From Lachnospiraceae bacterium UBA1258 (lineage in GTDB: Bacteria; Bacillota; Clostridia; Lachnospirales; Lachnospiraceae): a DNA stretch of 19,582 nucleotides. The position numbers were made by a program, and so were the translations under genes. Position 1 is the first letter of the stretch. Each line of letters begins with the position of its first letter. Location: assembly GCA_002308235.1 (NCBI GenBank), contig DBVS01000073.1, positions 807 through 20,388 of the forward strand, given 5' to 3'. Below are positions 1-8,398 of this stretch, in pieces. Below the pieces are notes generated by a model. The model was not told the origin of the DNA and did not search any database. It worked only from the letters and a program-made list of their open reading frames with translations.

Positions 1-16
1 CCCGAGCGTACATGAA

Positions 17-67
17 GCAGAAATAAAAGTTGCGAAGCAACGAGAGCCACGAAGTGGCGATTTCTGC
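17..67. repeat. Palindromic three-stem element upstream of lgt
   Basis: The segment is fully self-complementary as a three-way junction. The outer stem pairs GCAGAAAT (17-24) with ATTTCTGC (60-67), 8 bp without mismatch. Inside are two 5 bp hairpins, each with a GAA loop: GTTGC/GCAAC (29-41) and GCCAC/GTGGC (46-58). Single-stranded joints are AAAA, GAGA and one G. There is no T-run after it, so it is not a classical terminator. One frame is open from the left edge through the element to TAA at 92-94; another stops at 24-26 and a third at 13-15. The element may therefore lie in the 3' end of an upstream gene or just behind it. It resembles dispersed palindromic (REP/MITE-like) elements, but no second copy is in this window, so repeat status is inference. 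Confidence 0.6.
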
Positions 68-94
68 GAGTATAGAGGAAGGAAATGTATATAA

Positions 95-874
95 ATGTTT
101 AACGACTGGTTCAGTATAGGACCCTTCACCGTGCACGGCTACGGGTTCTTTATTGCGGTGGGCGTGCTCACCGGTTTATGGCTTGCCTGCCACAGGGCAA
201 AGAAAAAGGGCTTAAATGATGACATTTGCTTTGGGCTGGTGCTGGTTGCGGTATTCTTCGGTGTCATCGGCGCAAAGCTGCTTTATATGATCGTGGAATG
301 GCGGGATCTCATAAAGGACCCCATATCGGTAATTGCTTCCAGCGGTTTTGTGGTAGTGGGCGGACTGACTGTGGGCATGATCGCCATCTTCGTTTACTGC
401 AGGATAAAGAAAGTCGACGGCTTAACCTATTTTGAGCATTGCCTTCCCTCGGTTCCTTTGGGACAGGCTTTCGGAAGGATAGGCTGCTTTATGGCGGGCT
501 GCTGCTACGGAAAAGAGACAACCTGCCCCATCGGTATCACCTTCACGAATTCACATTTTGCACCCAACCACGTAAAACTCCTTCCCACCCAGCTTTTCTC
601 CGCAGGCGCGAACTTTCTTCATGTGATCGTGCTTTTGCTCATTGCGAGAAAAGTTAAAAAGAAGGGTGTTCTCACCGGATGCTATTTTATTTTCTACAGC
701 ATCGGAAGATTCATAATCGAATTGTTCAGAGACGACCCCCGCGGCTCGGTGGGCGCTCTTTCCACATCCCAGTTTTACGGTATTTTCATGCTGGCGTTCG
801 GAATCTTCATGGTCGTATGGGGATTAAAGCACAAGGAGAAGACTCAGGATGAAGCGATACAGGAGAGAGGATGA
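95..874 (+). CDS. lgt: Prolipoprotein diacylglyceryl transferase (Lgt family)
   Basis: Lgt is an integral membrane enzyme that moves diacylglycerol from phosphatidylglycerol to the lipobox cysteine of prolipoproteins, the first step of lipoprotein maturation. The 259-residue protein has about seven hydrophobic segments, the N-terminal HGYG motif (residues 14-17), the signature GRIGCFMAGCCYG (127-139, with the conserved arginine at 128), LPTQLFSA (163-170) and a late FRDDPRG segment (211-217), all typical of the family. The classical HGG motif is replaced by VGG (88-90), so this is the GCCYG branch of the family, in which activity on lipoproteins is less certain. The ATG at 95 follows a TAA stop directly; a purine-rich AGAGGAAGG site at 74-82 lies rather far (12 bases) upstream. 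It overlaps the next gene by 26 bases. A lipoprotein that would be its substrate is encoded at 10308. Confidence 0.88.
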   Translation: MFNDWFSIGPFTVHGYGFFIAVGVLTGLWLACHRAKKKGLNDDICFGLVLVAVFFGVIGAKLLYMIVEWRDLIKDPISVIASSGFVVVGGLTVGMIAIFVYCRIKKVDGLTYFEHCLPSVPLGQAFGRIGCFMAGCCYGKETTCPIGITFTNSHFAPNHVKLLPTQLFSAGANFLHVIVLLLIARKVKKKGVLTGCYFIFYSIGRFIIELFRDDPRGSVGALSTSQFYGIFMLAFGIFMVVWGLKHKEKTQDEAIQERG

Positions 875-1574
875 GAACTCTTACGCTCTCGGAATAACTC
901 TGACCTTTGAATTATTGAAATTTGCGCCGAAACAGGCGAGAAAAATATATATTCACTCGAAGATGCAGGAGGGTGAATCGTTAGACCGGCTCAAGGAATT
1001 GGCCGGTTCTTTGCGTGTGCCCGTGGAATACGGCGACAAGCCTTTCAACATTCTTTCTCAAAAAGAAAACTGCTTTTGCATCGGGGAGTTTGAGAAATTC
1101 AATCGCCCCCTTTCAAAGGATGCCTCCCATGTGGTACTTCACAACCCTTCAAACGCGGGAAACTTAGGCACCATCATGAGAAGCGCGGTGGGCTTTGGAA
1201 TCAAGGACCTCGCGATTATTAAACCTTCGGTCGATGAATTTGACGTAAAGACCGTCAGAGCCTCGATGGGAGCCGTTTTTCATCTGAACATTCGGCTGTT
1301 TGATTCCTTTGACGATTATCTTAAAGAATACGGCAACCGCAATCTCTATCCCTTCATGTTAAAGGGTCGGAAGAACCTTTCGGAGCTTGAATTTGAGAAG
1401 CCCTGGTCCCTGATATTCGGTAACGAGGCAACGGGTCTGCCCGATTCGTTCCTGAACATCGGCACCGGAGTGGTTATATCCCATTCCGACAACATAGACA
1501 GCCTTAACCTTCCAATAGCGGCGAGCATTGCGCTCTATGCGGCAACAAGAAAGGATTTCGGCAAAGGTGACTGA
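849..1574 (+). CDS. SpoU/TrmH-family RNA 2'-O-methyltransferase
   Basis: This is a SPOUT-class, SAM-dependent enzyme that methylates ribose 2'-hydroxyls in tRNA or rRNA. All three SpoU motifs are visible in the 241-residue protein. Motif 1 is NPSNAGNLGTIMR (99-111, with the catalytic-type arginine at the end), motif 2 is FGNEATGLP (190-198), and motif 3 is SLNLPIAASIALY (218-230), the last two forming the SAM-binding knot. The roughly 90 N-terminal residues are a short substrate-binding extension. The ATG at 849 lies inside the end of lgt, with AAGGAG at 833-838 as its ribosome binding site, so the two genes are probably translationally coupled. The RNA target cannot be told from sequence: TrmH, RlmB and TsnR types share these motifs. 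The ABC ATPase starts one base after its stop. Confidence 0.88.
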   Translation: MKRYRREDENSYALGITLTFELLKFAPKQARKIYIHSKMQEGESLDRLKELAGSLRVPVEYGDKPFNILSQKENCFCIGEFEKFNRPLSKDASHVVLHNPSNAGNLGTIMRSAVGFGIKDLAIIKPSVDEFDVKTVRASMGAVFHLNIRLFDSFDDYLKEYGNRNLYPFMLKGRKNLSELEFEKPWSLIFGNEATGLPDSFLNIGTGVVISHSDNIDSLNLPIAASIALYAATRKDFGKGD

Positions 1575-1575
1575 C

Positions 1576-2280
1576 ATGGAATCATTCATTAATTTCGAGA
1601 ATGTAACGAAGATCTATCAAAGCGGAGAAGTCAAAGCAGTGGCGCTGGACAAAGCAAGCTTTACCGTTGAAGAGGGTGAGTTTTGTGTGATCGTGGGTGC
1701 CAGCGGCGCCGGAAAGACCACCATCTTAAACATCCTCGGCGGGATGGACACCCTCACCGAAGGGAAAGTTGTGGTGGACGGATGCGAGATCTCATCCTAC
1801 AAAAAGAAACAGCTTACAACCTACAGGCGTCACGATGTAGGTTTTGTTTTCCAGTTTTACAATCTGGTGCAGAATCTTACAGCCCTTGAAAACGTTGAGC
1901 TGGCGGCGCAGATCTGTAAGGCCCCTCTTCCCGCACAGGAAGTGCTGGTCGACGTGGGACTCAAAGAAAGAGTCAATAACTTCCCGGCCCAGTTATCGGG
2001 CGGTGAGCAGCAAAGAGTTGCCATTGCAAGAGCCCTTGCCAAGAACCCCAAGCTCCTTCTGTGTGACGAACCCACGGGAGCCCTTGACTACAACACAGGT
2101 AAGGCCATCTTAAAGCTTTTGCAGGATACTTGCAGGGAACGCGGCAAGACGGTAATAGTCATCACCCATAACCAGGCCATCACCAAAATGGCCGACAGGA
2201 TAATCACGGTCAAGAGCGGCCACATCGAATCCGTTGTCATGAACGATAATGTAGTGCCGATTGAGGAGATTTCTTGGTGA
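1576..2280 (+). CDS. ABC transporter ATP-binding protein (MacB/LolD type)
   Basis: The 234-residue nucleotide-binding subunit should power the FtsX-like permease encoded next to it. Visible motifs are Walker [10 protein letters not shown] (41-49), Q-loop VFQFYNL (Q93), signature [15 protein letters not shown] (140-154), Walker B LLLCDEP with catalytic Glu165, the D-loop GALD, and the H-loop histidine in VITHN (H198). The ATP-YNL Q-loop and GALD pattern are typical of the MacB/LolD/YknY class, which drives mechanotransmission or lipoprotein and peptide release rather than classical import. The ATG at 1576 is preferred over an in-frame ATG at 1528 because it has GGTG nearby and leaves a 1 bp gap to the upstream stop, whereas the earlier start would lie inside the methyltransferase gene. 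Its stop overlaps the permease start (GTGA). Confidence 0.92.
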   Translation: MESFINFENVTKIYQSGEVKAVALDKASFTVEEGEFCVIVGASGAGKTTILNILGGMDTLTEGKVVVDGCEISSYKKKQLTTYRRHDVGFVFQFYNLVQNLTALENVELAAQICKAPLPAQEVLVDVGLKERVNNFPAQLSGGEQQRVAIARALAKNPKLLLCDEPTGALDYNTGKAILKLLQDTCRERGKTVIVITHNQAITKMADRIITVKSGHIESVVMNDNVVPIEEISW

Positions 2281-5087
2281 GAACTAGTGCCCTTCGCAAA
2301 AATTCATACCGTGAAATACGTCAGAGCTTCGGGCGTTTCTTCGCGATCCTCGCGATAGTTGCGCTGGGGGTTGGTTTCTTTGCGGGCTTAAAGGTCACGA
2401 AATCCGCCATGATCGCCACCGGCGACTCCTATTTCAGGGATAACGCTCTTTTTGATTTCAGGCTGATTTCAACCCTCGGTCTTTATGACGAAGACCTGGA
2501 GGAAATATCAAAAAAGCCCTTTGTTACGAAAGCCGAAGGTGCTTACAGCACAGATGCCATAATCGACACCAAATACGCAAGCAGTGTAGCCAAGATCCAC
2601 TCTCTTTCGGATTCAATAAACAAAGTTATTCTTATGGACGGAAGGCTTCCCGAGAAACCGGGTGAAATCCTTATCGATTCAAACTGGTTTTCTGCAGACG
2701 ATATCGGATCCAAGGTTTCTTTGTCCGACGGAAACAAGCAGGAAACCCTCGACATGTTCAACTCCACGGAATTTACTATAGTCGGAACCTGCAAGGCCGT
2801 ATCCTACATCAATTTCGAGCGGGGAAACACCACCCTCGGAAGCGGTAAGATATCGGGCTTCGTTTACATGCTCCCGGAGGATTTTGTCTGCGATTATTAT
2901 ACCGAGATCTTTGCGTTGACAGATGCCTCCGGATACGAGATATACACCAAGAAATACAACGATACGATCGACGCGGAGAAGGAGGAGTTCGAGGAACTCC
3001 TTACGAGACTCGCAAACGACAGATATACGGATCTTAAGACCGAGGCTGACGAAGAGATAGCAGATGCCGAAGAAAAACTTGCGGACGCAAGAGCGGAAAT
3101 AGCAGACAATGAGCAGAAAATTGCCGATGCCGAGAAAGAGATTGCTGACGGTGAAAGTAAGCTTTCCGATGGTTACGATCAGCTTAACGCTGCGGAATCG
3201 GAGTTTGAAAGCATGAAAGCGTATATGCCTCCTTCGATGTACGAAGAAAAGAAGGCGGAGCTTGACAGTGCAAGAGAGGAACTTGAGAAAAACAAGCAGG
3301 AAATAGTAGATGCCAAGGCCGACATCGAGGATGCAAAGCAAAAGATTGAGGACGCCAAGGCAGAAGTTTCGGAACATCAGAATGAGCTTAATGATGCCAA
3401 AGATAAGCTTGCGGATCTTGAAAAGCCCGATACTTACGTGCTTACAAGGGGCACCAACATAGGATATGCCTGTTATGAGAATGACTCCTCCATCGTTGAG
3501 GGTATCGCCAATGTGTTCCCGGTATTTTTCTTTCTGGTGGCAGCCCTTGTATGTATGACCACCATGAACCGGATGGTGGAGGAACAAAGAACCCAGATCG
3601 GTATCATGAAGGCCCTCGGATACAGCGAAGCCGCCATCATGGGTAAATACCTGTTCTATTCGGGGAGTGCGGCGATCATCGGGTGTGTGCTCGGTTTTTC
3701 CGTGGGCTGCGTGATCTTCCCGGCCGTTATATGGGAAGCCTATAAGATCATGTACACCATCAAGGAGATCGTCTTTGTGTTCAGTCCTGTACTTGCCGCT
3801 GTTTCCGTTGCGGTATCCCTGCTTTGTTCCGTAGGTGCAACCTATGTCACTTTAAGGAACGAATTGAGGAGTCAGGCGGCGGATCTTATAAGACCCAAGG
3901 CCCCCAAGAACGGAAAGCGCGTTTTGCTTGAGAGGATCGGATTTATCTGGAACCGCATCAATTTTACCGGCAAGGTTTCCGTAAGGAACGTGTTCAGGTA
4001 CAAGAAGCGTTTCTTTATGATGGTGCTGGGTGTAGGCGGCTGCTACGGACTGCTGATCACCGGCTTTGGGATCAAGGATTCTATTGCGGACGTGTGCGAC
4101 TGTCAGTTTGAAAAGATCCAGAACTACGACATGACGGTTACCTTCAAGGACGATATGAGTCCCGAAGATTTTGCCGGATTTGAAGAGTCGGCGGCCATCG
4201 ACAGCGAATTTATCTATGCCCGTTTAAAGAGCGTGGATGTGGAATCCGGAAACAAGGTTAAAAGTGCCACTCTTGTTGTCTTTTCGGAAGAAGACGGAAA
4301 GAGCGGCGCGGATTTCATAAACTTCATGGATTCAAAGGAGCGTCCCCTTACGCTTCCATCCGAGGACGAAGCAATACTGAGCCTGAAGCTTGCAAAGATG
4401 CTGGGTGTCAGGGTGGGAGATGAAGTGGTGTTAAGAGACCCGGACCTTAAGGAAATAAAGGTCAAAGTCTCCGCAATCATGCTCAATTACGTATATAACT
4501 GGGCTTATATTACCCCGAAGACCTACGAAAAGCAGATGCGGGAGGATGCGACAATAAATACCGCATATGTACGTACATCGGCAGACGAGTACGAGACGGC
4601 TGCCAGACTGTCTGCTTTGTCCCATGTGTCGGCGGTGAGCGTTTCCGATGAACTGAGCAGACGGATCGACAACATGATGGAAAGCCTTAACCAGATAGTG
4701 GTTCTGGTAACGTTTTCCGCTGCTGCCCTTGCTTTTATCGTAATGTACAACCTTACGAACATAAACATAACCGAAAGGCTCAGAGAGATCGCGACTTTAA
4801 AGGTTCTGGGCTTTTACTCGAAGGAAACCAACATATACGTGTTCAGGGAGAATTTCATCCTTACGGCCATCGGGTGTATTGCAGGGCTTTTCATGGGTTA
4901 CGCCCTTCACAGATACGTAATGTATAACATCACCGTGGAGGTGGTCTCCTTTGATACCAAGATCCTTCCCATGAGCTATATTTGGGGTATCATTCTTACG
5001 TTTCTGTTTGCTTTGTTCGTGGATGTATTTCTGTCGGGAAAACTCGAGCGGATCAAGATGGCCGAATCATTAAAATCGGTTGAATAA
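2277..5087 (+). CDS. FtsX-like ABC transporter permease with coiled-coil stalk
   Basis: This is a large (936 aa) membrane subunit of a MacB/FtsX-type ABC system, partner of the preceding ATPase. TM1 is at about 20-40. A roughly 370-residue extracytoplasmic part follows, then a first FtsX domain (three TMs, about 405-530) and a C-terminal second FtsX domain (about 770-925). Residues 230-384 are a long charged helical hairpin made of repeating DAKxxIxDAKxxI-like heptads. The arms are about 255-313 and 324-383, with a PP turn at 318-319, and would project as a stalk outside the cell. Such permeases occur widely in Firmicutes and are often linked to antimicrobial peptide resistance or envelope export; the substrate is not inferable. 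GAGGAG at 2263-2268 sits 8 bases before GTG 2277 and 5 before TTG 2274, favouring GTG. No terminator is seen after the stop. Confidence 0.85.
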   Translation: MRTSALRKNSYREIRQSFGRFFAILAIVALGVGFFAGLKVTKSAMIATGDSYFRDNALFDFRLISTLGLYDEDLEEISKKPFVTKAEGAYSTDAIIDTKYASSVAKIHSLSDSINKVILMDGRLPEKPGEILIDSNWFSADDIGSKVSLSDGNKQETLDMFNSTEFTIVGTCKAVSYINFERGNTTLGSGKISGFVYMLPEDFVCDYYTEIFALTDASGYEIYTKKYNDTIDAEKEEFEELLTRLANDRYTDLKTEADEEIADAEEKLADARAEIADNEQKIADAEKEIADGESKLSDGYDQLNAAESEFESMKAYMPPSMYEEKKAELDSAREELEKNKQEIVDAKADIEDAKQKIEDAKAEVSEHQNELNDAKDKLADLEKPDTYVLTRGTNIGYACYENDSSIVEGIANVFPVFFFLVAALVCMTTMNRMVEEQRTQIGIMKALGYSEAAIMGKYLFYSGSAAIIGCVLGFSVGCVIFPAVIWEAYKIMYTIKEIVFVFSPVLAAVSVAVSLLCSVGATYVTLRNELRSQAADLIRPKAPKNGKRVLLERIGFIWNRINFTGKVSVRNVFRYKKRFFMMVLGVGGCYGLLITGFGIKDSIADVCDCQFEKIQNYDMTVTFKDDMSPEDFAGFEESAAIDSEFIYARLKSVDVESGNKVKSATLVVFSEEDGKSGADFINFMDSKERPLTLPSEDEAILSLKLAKMLGVRVGDEVVLRDPDLKEIKVKVSAIMLNYVYNWAYITPKTYEKQMREDATINTAYVRTSADEYETAARLSALSHVSAVSVSDELSRRIDNMMESLNQIVVLVTFSAAALAFIVMYNLTNINITERLREIATLKVLGFYSKETNIYVFRENFILTAIGCIAGLFMGYALHRYVMYNITVEVVSFDTKILPMSYIWGIILTFLFALFVDVFLSGKLERIKMAESLKSVE

Positions 5088-5109
5088 AAAGCGGAGATTG
5101 TATTATACT
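5080..5109 (+). promoter_or_regulatory. Candidate sigma-A promoter for the pentose kinase gene
   Basis: TTGAAT at 5080-5085 and TATACT at 5104-5109 are separated by 18 bases, giving a predicted start near 5116 and a leader of about 25 bases. The -35 box overlaps the end of the permease gene. No terminator separates the two genes, so read-through from the upstream run is also possible. Confidence 0.45.
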
Positions 5110-5140
5110 TCTTAACAGAGAAAAGAAAGGAATACTTCTT

Positions 5141-6745
5141 ATGGAAAACATCTCAGAGATCAAAGATATCATCGCATCCGGCAAGGCTGTTCTGGGGATC
5201 GAATTCGGTTCCACCAGGATCAAGGCGGTGCTTACCGACGAAAACAATAATCCCATCGCATCCGGCAGCCACGAGTGGGAAAATCACCTTGAAAACGGCA
5301 TCTGGACCTATCCCATGGAGGAGATTCACGCCGGCTTCAGAAGCTGCTATAAAGACCTTAAGAAGGACGTTTCCGAGAAGTACGGCGTTACTTTGAAGAA
5401 ACTTGCGGCTGTGGGCATCAGCGCCATGATGCACGGCTATCTGGTATTTGACAAGGACGGCAAGCTTCTTGTTCCCTTCAGGACCTGGAGAAACACCATT
5501 ACCGAGGAAGCTGCTGCCAAGCTTACCAAGCTCTTTAACTACAATATTCCCCAGCGCTGGAGCATTGCTCACCTTTATCAGGCAATCCTTAACAAGGAGC
5601 CTCATGTTTCCAAGATCGCTTTCCAGACCACTCTTGCGGGCTACATCCATATGATGCTCACAGGTGAGAAGGTTATGGGTATCGGCGAAGCGTCGGGTAT
5701 GTTCCCCATCGATACCGACACCAAAGATTACGACGAAACCATGGTTTCGAAGTTCAACGCTCTTCTTGAAAAAGAAGGACTTAAATTCAAATTAAGAGAC
5801 ATCCTTCCGAAGGTTTTGGTTGCGGGTGAAGCAGCCGGAAAGCTCACTGCGGAAGGCGCCAAGTTCATGGATGAGGACGGAGATCTTGAAGCAGGAATCC
5901 CCGTTGCTCCCTGTGAAGGCGATGCAGGTACCGGAATGGTGGCAACCAATTCCGTTAAGGTTCGCACTGCCAACGTTTCCGCGGGTACCAGCGTATTTGC
6001 CATGGTTGTTCTTGAAAAGAATCTTTCCAAGGTTTACGAAGAGATCGACCTTGTCACCACTCCTTCGGGCGATCTTGTGGGCATGGTCCACTGCAACAAC
6101 TGTACCTCAGACTTAAATGCATGGGTTGGCCTTTTCAAGGAATCTCTTGAAGCATACGGCGTTACCGTCGACATGAACAAGCTGTTTGCAACCCTTTATA
6201 ACAAGGCCCTCGAAGGCGACAAGGACTGCGGAGGTCTTATTTCCTTCAACTATTTTTCGGGCGAAGGCGTAACCAAGTTTGACGAAGGACGTCCTCTCTT
6301 TGTAAGAGAGCAGAATGCAGGCATGAACCTTGCAAACTTCATGCGTTCAAACCTTTACGCAAGCCTTGCGACCCTTAAAATCGGCTGCGACATCATGTTG
6401 AAGAAAGAAGGCGTTAAGGTTGATTCCATCACCGGTCACGGCGGACTCTTTAAGACCAAGGGCGTAGGCCAGACCATTCTTTCTGCGGCGCTGGCAGCTC
6501 CCGTTTCCGTAATGGAAACCGCAGGCGAAGGCGGAGCATGGGGTATGGCGGTCCTCGCAAATTACATGATCTCGAAAAAGAATGGAGAGACCCTTCCCGA
6601 TTACCTTTCTTCCAAGGTGTTTGCAGGCATGAAGGCAGAAACCCTTGCAGCTTCCGAAGCGGATGTTAAGGGCTTTGACGAATATGCCAAGAAATACGCC
6701 GAAGCGCTGGCGGTTGAACGCGCGGCAATTCAGGCAGTTAAGTAA
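5141..6745 (+). CDS. FGGY-family pentulose kinase, probable L-ribulokinase
   Basis: FGGY kinases phosphorylate sugars such as L-ribulose, D-xylulose or glycerol with ATP in the cytoplasm. The 534-residue protein has the N-terminal phosphate-binding motif [14 protein letters not shown] (18-31), with Glu in place of the usual Asp. It also has a substrate-side segment [11 protein letters not shown] (93-103), the catalytic-base segment [10 protein letters not shown] (Asp261), the phosphate-2 motif [10 protein letters not shown] (278-287), and the adenosine motifs TGHGGLFKT (431-439) and [12 protein letters not shown] (462-473). Length and motif order fit the family. L-ribulose is inferred as substrate because araD follows after 10 bases. 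Xylulose kinase or an erythrulose-type activity remains possible. AAAGGA at 5127-5132 gives an 8-base spacing to the ATG. No isomerase or transporter gene is adjacent. Confidence 0.82.
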   Translation: MENISEIKDIIASGKAVLGIEFGSTRIKAVLTDENNNPIASGSHEWENHLENGIWTYPMEEIHAGFRSCYKDLKKDVSEKYGVTLKKLAAVGISAMMHGYLVFDKDGKLLVPFRTWRNTITEEAAAKLTKLFNYNIPQRWSIAHLYQAILNKEPHVSKIAFQTTLAGYIHMMLTGEKVMGIGEASGMFPIDTDTKDYDETMVSKFNALLEKEGLKFKLRDILPKVLVAGEAAGKLTAEGAKFMDEDGDLEAGIPVAPCEGDAGTGMVATNSVKVRTANVSAGTSVFAMVVLEKNLSKVYEEIDLVTTPSGDLVGMVHCNNCTSDLNAWVGLFKESLEAYGVTVDMNKLFATLYNKALEGDKDCGGLISFNYFSGEGVTKFDEGRPLFVREQNAGMNLANFMRSNLYASLATLKIGCDIMLKKEGVKVDSITGHGGLFKTKGVGQTILSAALAAPVSVMETAGEGGAWGMAVLANYMISKKNGETLPDYLSSKVFAGMKAETLAASEADVKGFDEYAKKYAEALAVERAAIQAVK

Positions 6746-6755
6746 AGGAGTCACG

Positions 6756-7445
6756 ATGTTAGAACAACTCAAGAAAGAAGTATACGAAGCCAACATGCTT
6801 CTTCCCAAATACGGTCTTGTTACTTTCACATGGGGTAACGTTAGCGGGATCGACAGGGAAAAGGGGCTTTTCGTAATCAAGCCCAGCGGTGTTGAGTATG
6901 ATAAGCTCACTCCCGAAGACATGGTGGTCATGGACCTTGACGGGAACAGAGTCGAAGGAAAGTACAAGCCTTCTTCGGACACCCCCACACACCTTGAACT
7001 TTACAGGGCTTTTAAGAATATCGGAGGAATCGTGCACACCCATTCTTCCTACGCCACCAGCTGGGCCCAGTCCGGCAGAAACATTCCCTGCTACGGAACC
7101 ACCCATGCGGATTACATTTACGGCGATGTTCCCTGTCTTCGCTGCCTTACCAAGCGTGAGATCGATGAGGCTTACGAAACCAACACGGGACTTTTGATCG
7201 TGGATTATTTCAAGAACAAGGATTACACAGCGGTTCCTGCCGTTCTTTGTAAGAATCACGGCCCCTTCACCTGGGGTAAGGATGCCCATGAAGCGGTTCA
7301 TAATGCCGTAGTGCTTGAAGAAGTGGCAAAGATGGCATTCAGGACGGAACTTATAAACAATCAGGTACGCCCCGCACCTCAGGAGCTTCAGGACAAGCAT
7401 TATTACAGAAAGCACGGAAAAGACGCTTACTACGGACAAAATTAG
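6756..7445 (+). CDS. araD: L-ribulose-5-phosphate 4-epimerase
   Basis: AraD is a zinc-dependent class II aldolase-fold enzyme that converts L-ribulose 5-phosphate to D-xylulose 5-phosphate by retro-aldol cleavage. The 229-residue protein lines up with the E. coli enzyme as I remember it, nearly end to end: [33 protein letters not shown] and IGGIVHTHS. The zinc ligands would be His94, His96 and His168 (NHGP). Asp75 (SSDTPTH) and Asp119 (GTTHADY) match E. coli Asp76 and Asp120, and Tyr226 near the C-terminus (AYYGQ) matches catalytic Tyr229. The TTHADY segment and the C-terminal YYGQ distinguish it from fuculose aldolase. AAAGGAG at 6744-6750 lies 5 bases before the ATG. It is co-transcribed with the kinase, and its product is a transketolase substrate, made by the next two genes. 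Confidence 0.95.
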   Translation: MLEQLKKEVYEANMLLPKYGLVTFTWGNVSGIDREKGLFVIKPSGVEYDKLTPEDMVVMDLDGNRVEGKYKPSSDTPTHLELYRAFKNIGGIVHTHSSYATSWAQSGRNIPCYGTTHADYIYGDVPCLRCLTKREIDEAYETNTGLLIVDYFKNKDYTAVPAVLCKNHGPFTWGKDAHEAVHNAVVLEEVAKMAFRTELINNQVRPAPQELQDKHYYRKHGKDAYYGQN

Positions 7446-7478
7446 CAACAAATGACCATGTGTTAACAAGATTGCATG

Positions 7479-7498
7479 TAGTTTGCAGCTGTAAACTA
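7479..7498. promoter_or_regulatory. Near-perfect 20 bp palindrome, candidate operator
   Basis: TAGTTTGCAGCTGTAAACTA is an inverted repeat with one mismatched pair out of ten, centred on CAGCTG. It lies 64 bases before the transketolase start and would overlap the -35 region of the candidate promoter (7490-7518). This is the position of a repressor site. The binding protein is not identifiable; no LacI, AraR or GntR gene is in the window. Confidence 0.5.
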
Positions 7499-7518
7499 TG
7501 CTAATCTACAAATAGAAT
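7490..7518 (+). promoter_or_regulatory. Weak candidate promoter for the transketolase pair
   Basis: TAGAAT at 7513-7518 is a good -10 box (5 of 6). The best-placed -35 partner 17 bases upstream is TGTAAA (7490-7495), only 3 of 6. TTGCAG at 7483-7488 is a better hexamer but pairs with poorer -10 boxes. A promoter in this 116-base gap is likely because there is a palindrome and no reason for so long a spacer otherwise, but its exact place is uncertain. Confidence 0.35.
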
Positions 7519-7561
7519 CATCGTCCGCACGTAACGGGCGAACAGAATGTGAGGAGGAATT

Positions 7562-8398
7562 ATGACAAACTTAGAGCTTCAAAAAATGGCAAACGAAGTT
7601 CGTAAGGGTATAGTTACCGCCACTCATGCCGCAAAGTGCGGACATCCCGGCGGATCTTTGTCGGCAGCAGACATATACACTTACCTCTACTTCGAAGAAA
7701 TGAACATAGACCCCAAAAACCCAAAGATGGAGGACAGAGACCGTTTCGTCCTTTCCAAGGGACACACCGCTCCCGGACTTTATTCGGCACTTGCTCACAG
7801 AGGTTATTTCCCCGTTGAAGACCTTACCACCCTTCGTAAGCTTGGTTCCTACCTTCAGGGTCATCCCTGTCTTCAGCATGTTCCCGGCGTGGATATGTCC
7901 AGCGGATCTCTCGGACAGGGTATCTCCGCAGCCGTAGGTATGGCACTGGGTGCCCGCATGCAGGGTAAGGATTTCAGAGTTTACACCCTCATCGGCGACG
8001 GCGAAAGCGAAGAGGGACAGGTTTGGGAAGCATGCATGTTCGCAGGCCACAGGAAGCTTGACAATCTCTGCGTGATCCTTGACTACAACGGACTTCAGAT
8101 AGACGGTAAGCTGGAGGATGTTTGTTCCGCAGAGCCTTTCGAAGATAAATTCAAGGCATTCCGCTTCCATGTGATCAACATCGATGCTCACGACTTCGAT
8201 CAGATCCGCGCAGCCTTTAAAGAAGCAAGAGAGACCAAGGGACAGCCCACCGTTATCATTGCCCATTCCTTAAAGGGTAAGGGAGTTTCCTTCATGGAGG
8301 GAAGCGTTGACTGGCACGGCAAGGCGCCCAACGACGAGCAGTATGCCATCGCCATGGCAGACCTTGAGAAAGTAGGTGAAGCATTATGTCAGAAGTAA
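7562..8398 (+). CDS. Transketolase, N-terminal (TPP-binding) subunit
   Basis: This is the thiamine-diphosphate-binding half of a transketolase split into two polypeptides, a form common in Firmicutes and Archaea. The complete enzyme moves two-carbon ketol units between xylulose 5-phosphate and ribose 5-phosphate or erythrose 4-phosphate. The 278-residue chain shows the substrate and TPP residues of the family: KCGHPGGSLS (25-34), SKGHTAPGLY (65-74), and SSGSLGQG (113-120). The TPP/Mg motif GDGESEEGQVWEA starts at residue 145 and closes with Asn176 in DYNGLQ. GAGGAGG at 7551-7557 is a strong ribosome binding site 4 bases before the ATG. It overlaps the C-terminal subunit gene by 13 bases, which suggests coupled, equimolar synthesis. 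Placed after araD, it would consume the xylulose 5-phosphate made there. Confidence 0.94.
   Translation: MTNLELQKMANEVRKGIVTATHAAKCGHPGGSLSAADIYTYLYFEEMNIDPKNPKMEDRDRFVLSKGHTAPGLYSALAHRGYFPVEDLTTLRKLGSYLQGHPCLQHVPGVDMSSGSLGQGISAAVGMALGARMQGKDFRVYTLIGDGESEEGQVWEACMFAGHRKLDNLCVILDYNGLQIDGKLEDVCSAEPFEDKFKAFRFHVINIDAHDFDQIRAAFKEARETKGQPTVIIAHSLKGKGVSFMEGSVDWHGKAPNDEQYAIAMADLEKVGEALCQK

Noticed and set aside
2679..3587. 302-residue open frame on the - strand
   Set aside because: It is the mirror image of the low-complexity coiled-coil part of the permease gene; regular Asp/Glu/Ala/Lys codons keep the opposite frame free of stops. No start signal is visible.
6347..7469. Long - strand open frames across the kinase and araD genes
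   Set aside because: They lie opposite well-conserved enzymes with strong codon bias and have no family resemblance.
7446..7561. Riboswitch or terminator between araD and the transketolase genes
   Set aside because: Apart from the 20 bp palindrome I see no GC-rich stem with T-run and no pattern of a known riboswitch class in this 116-base gap.
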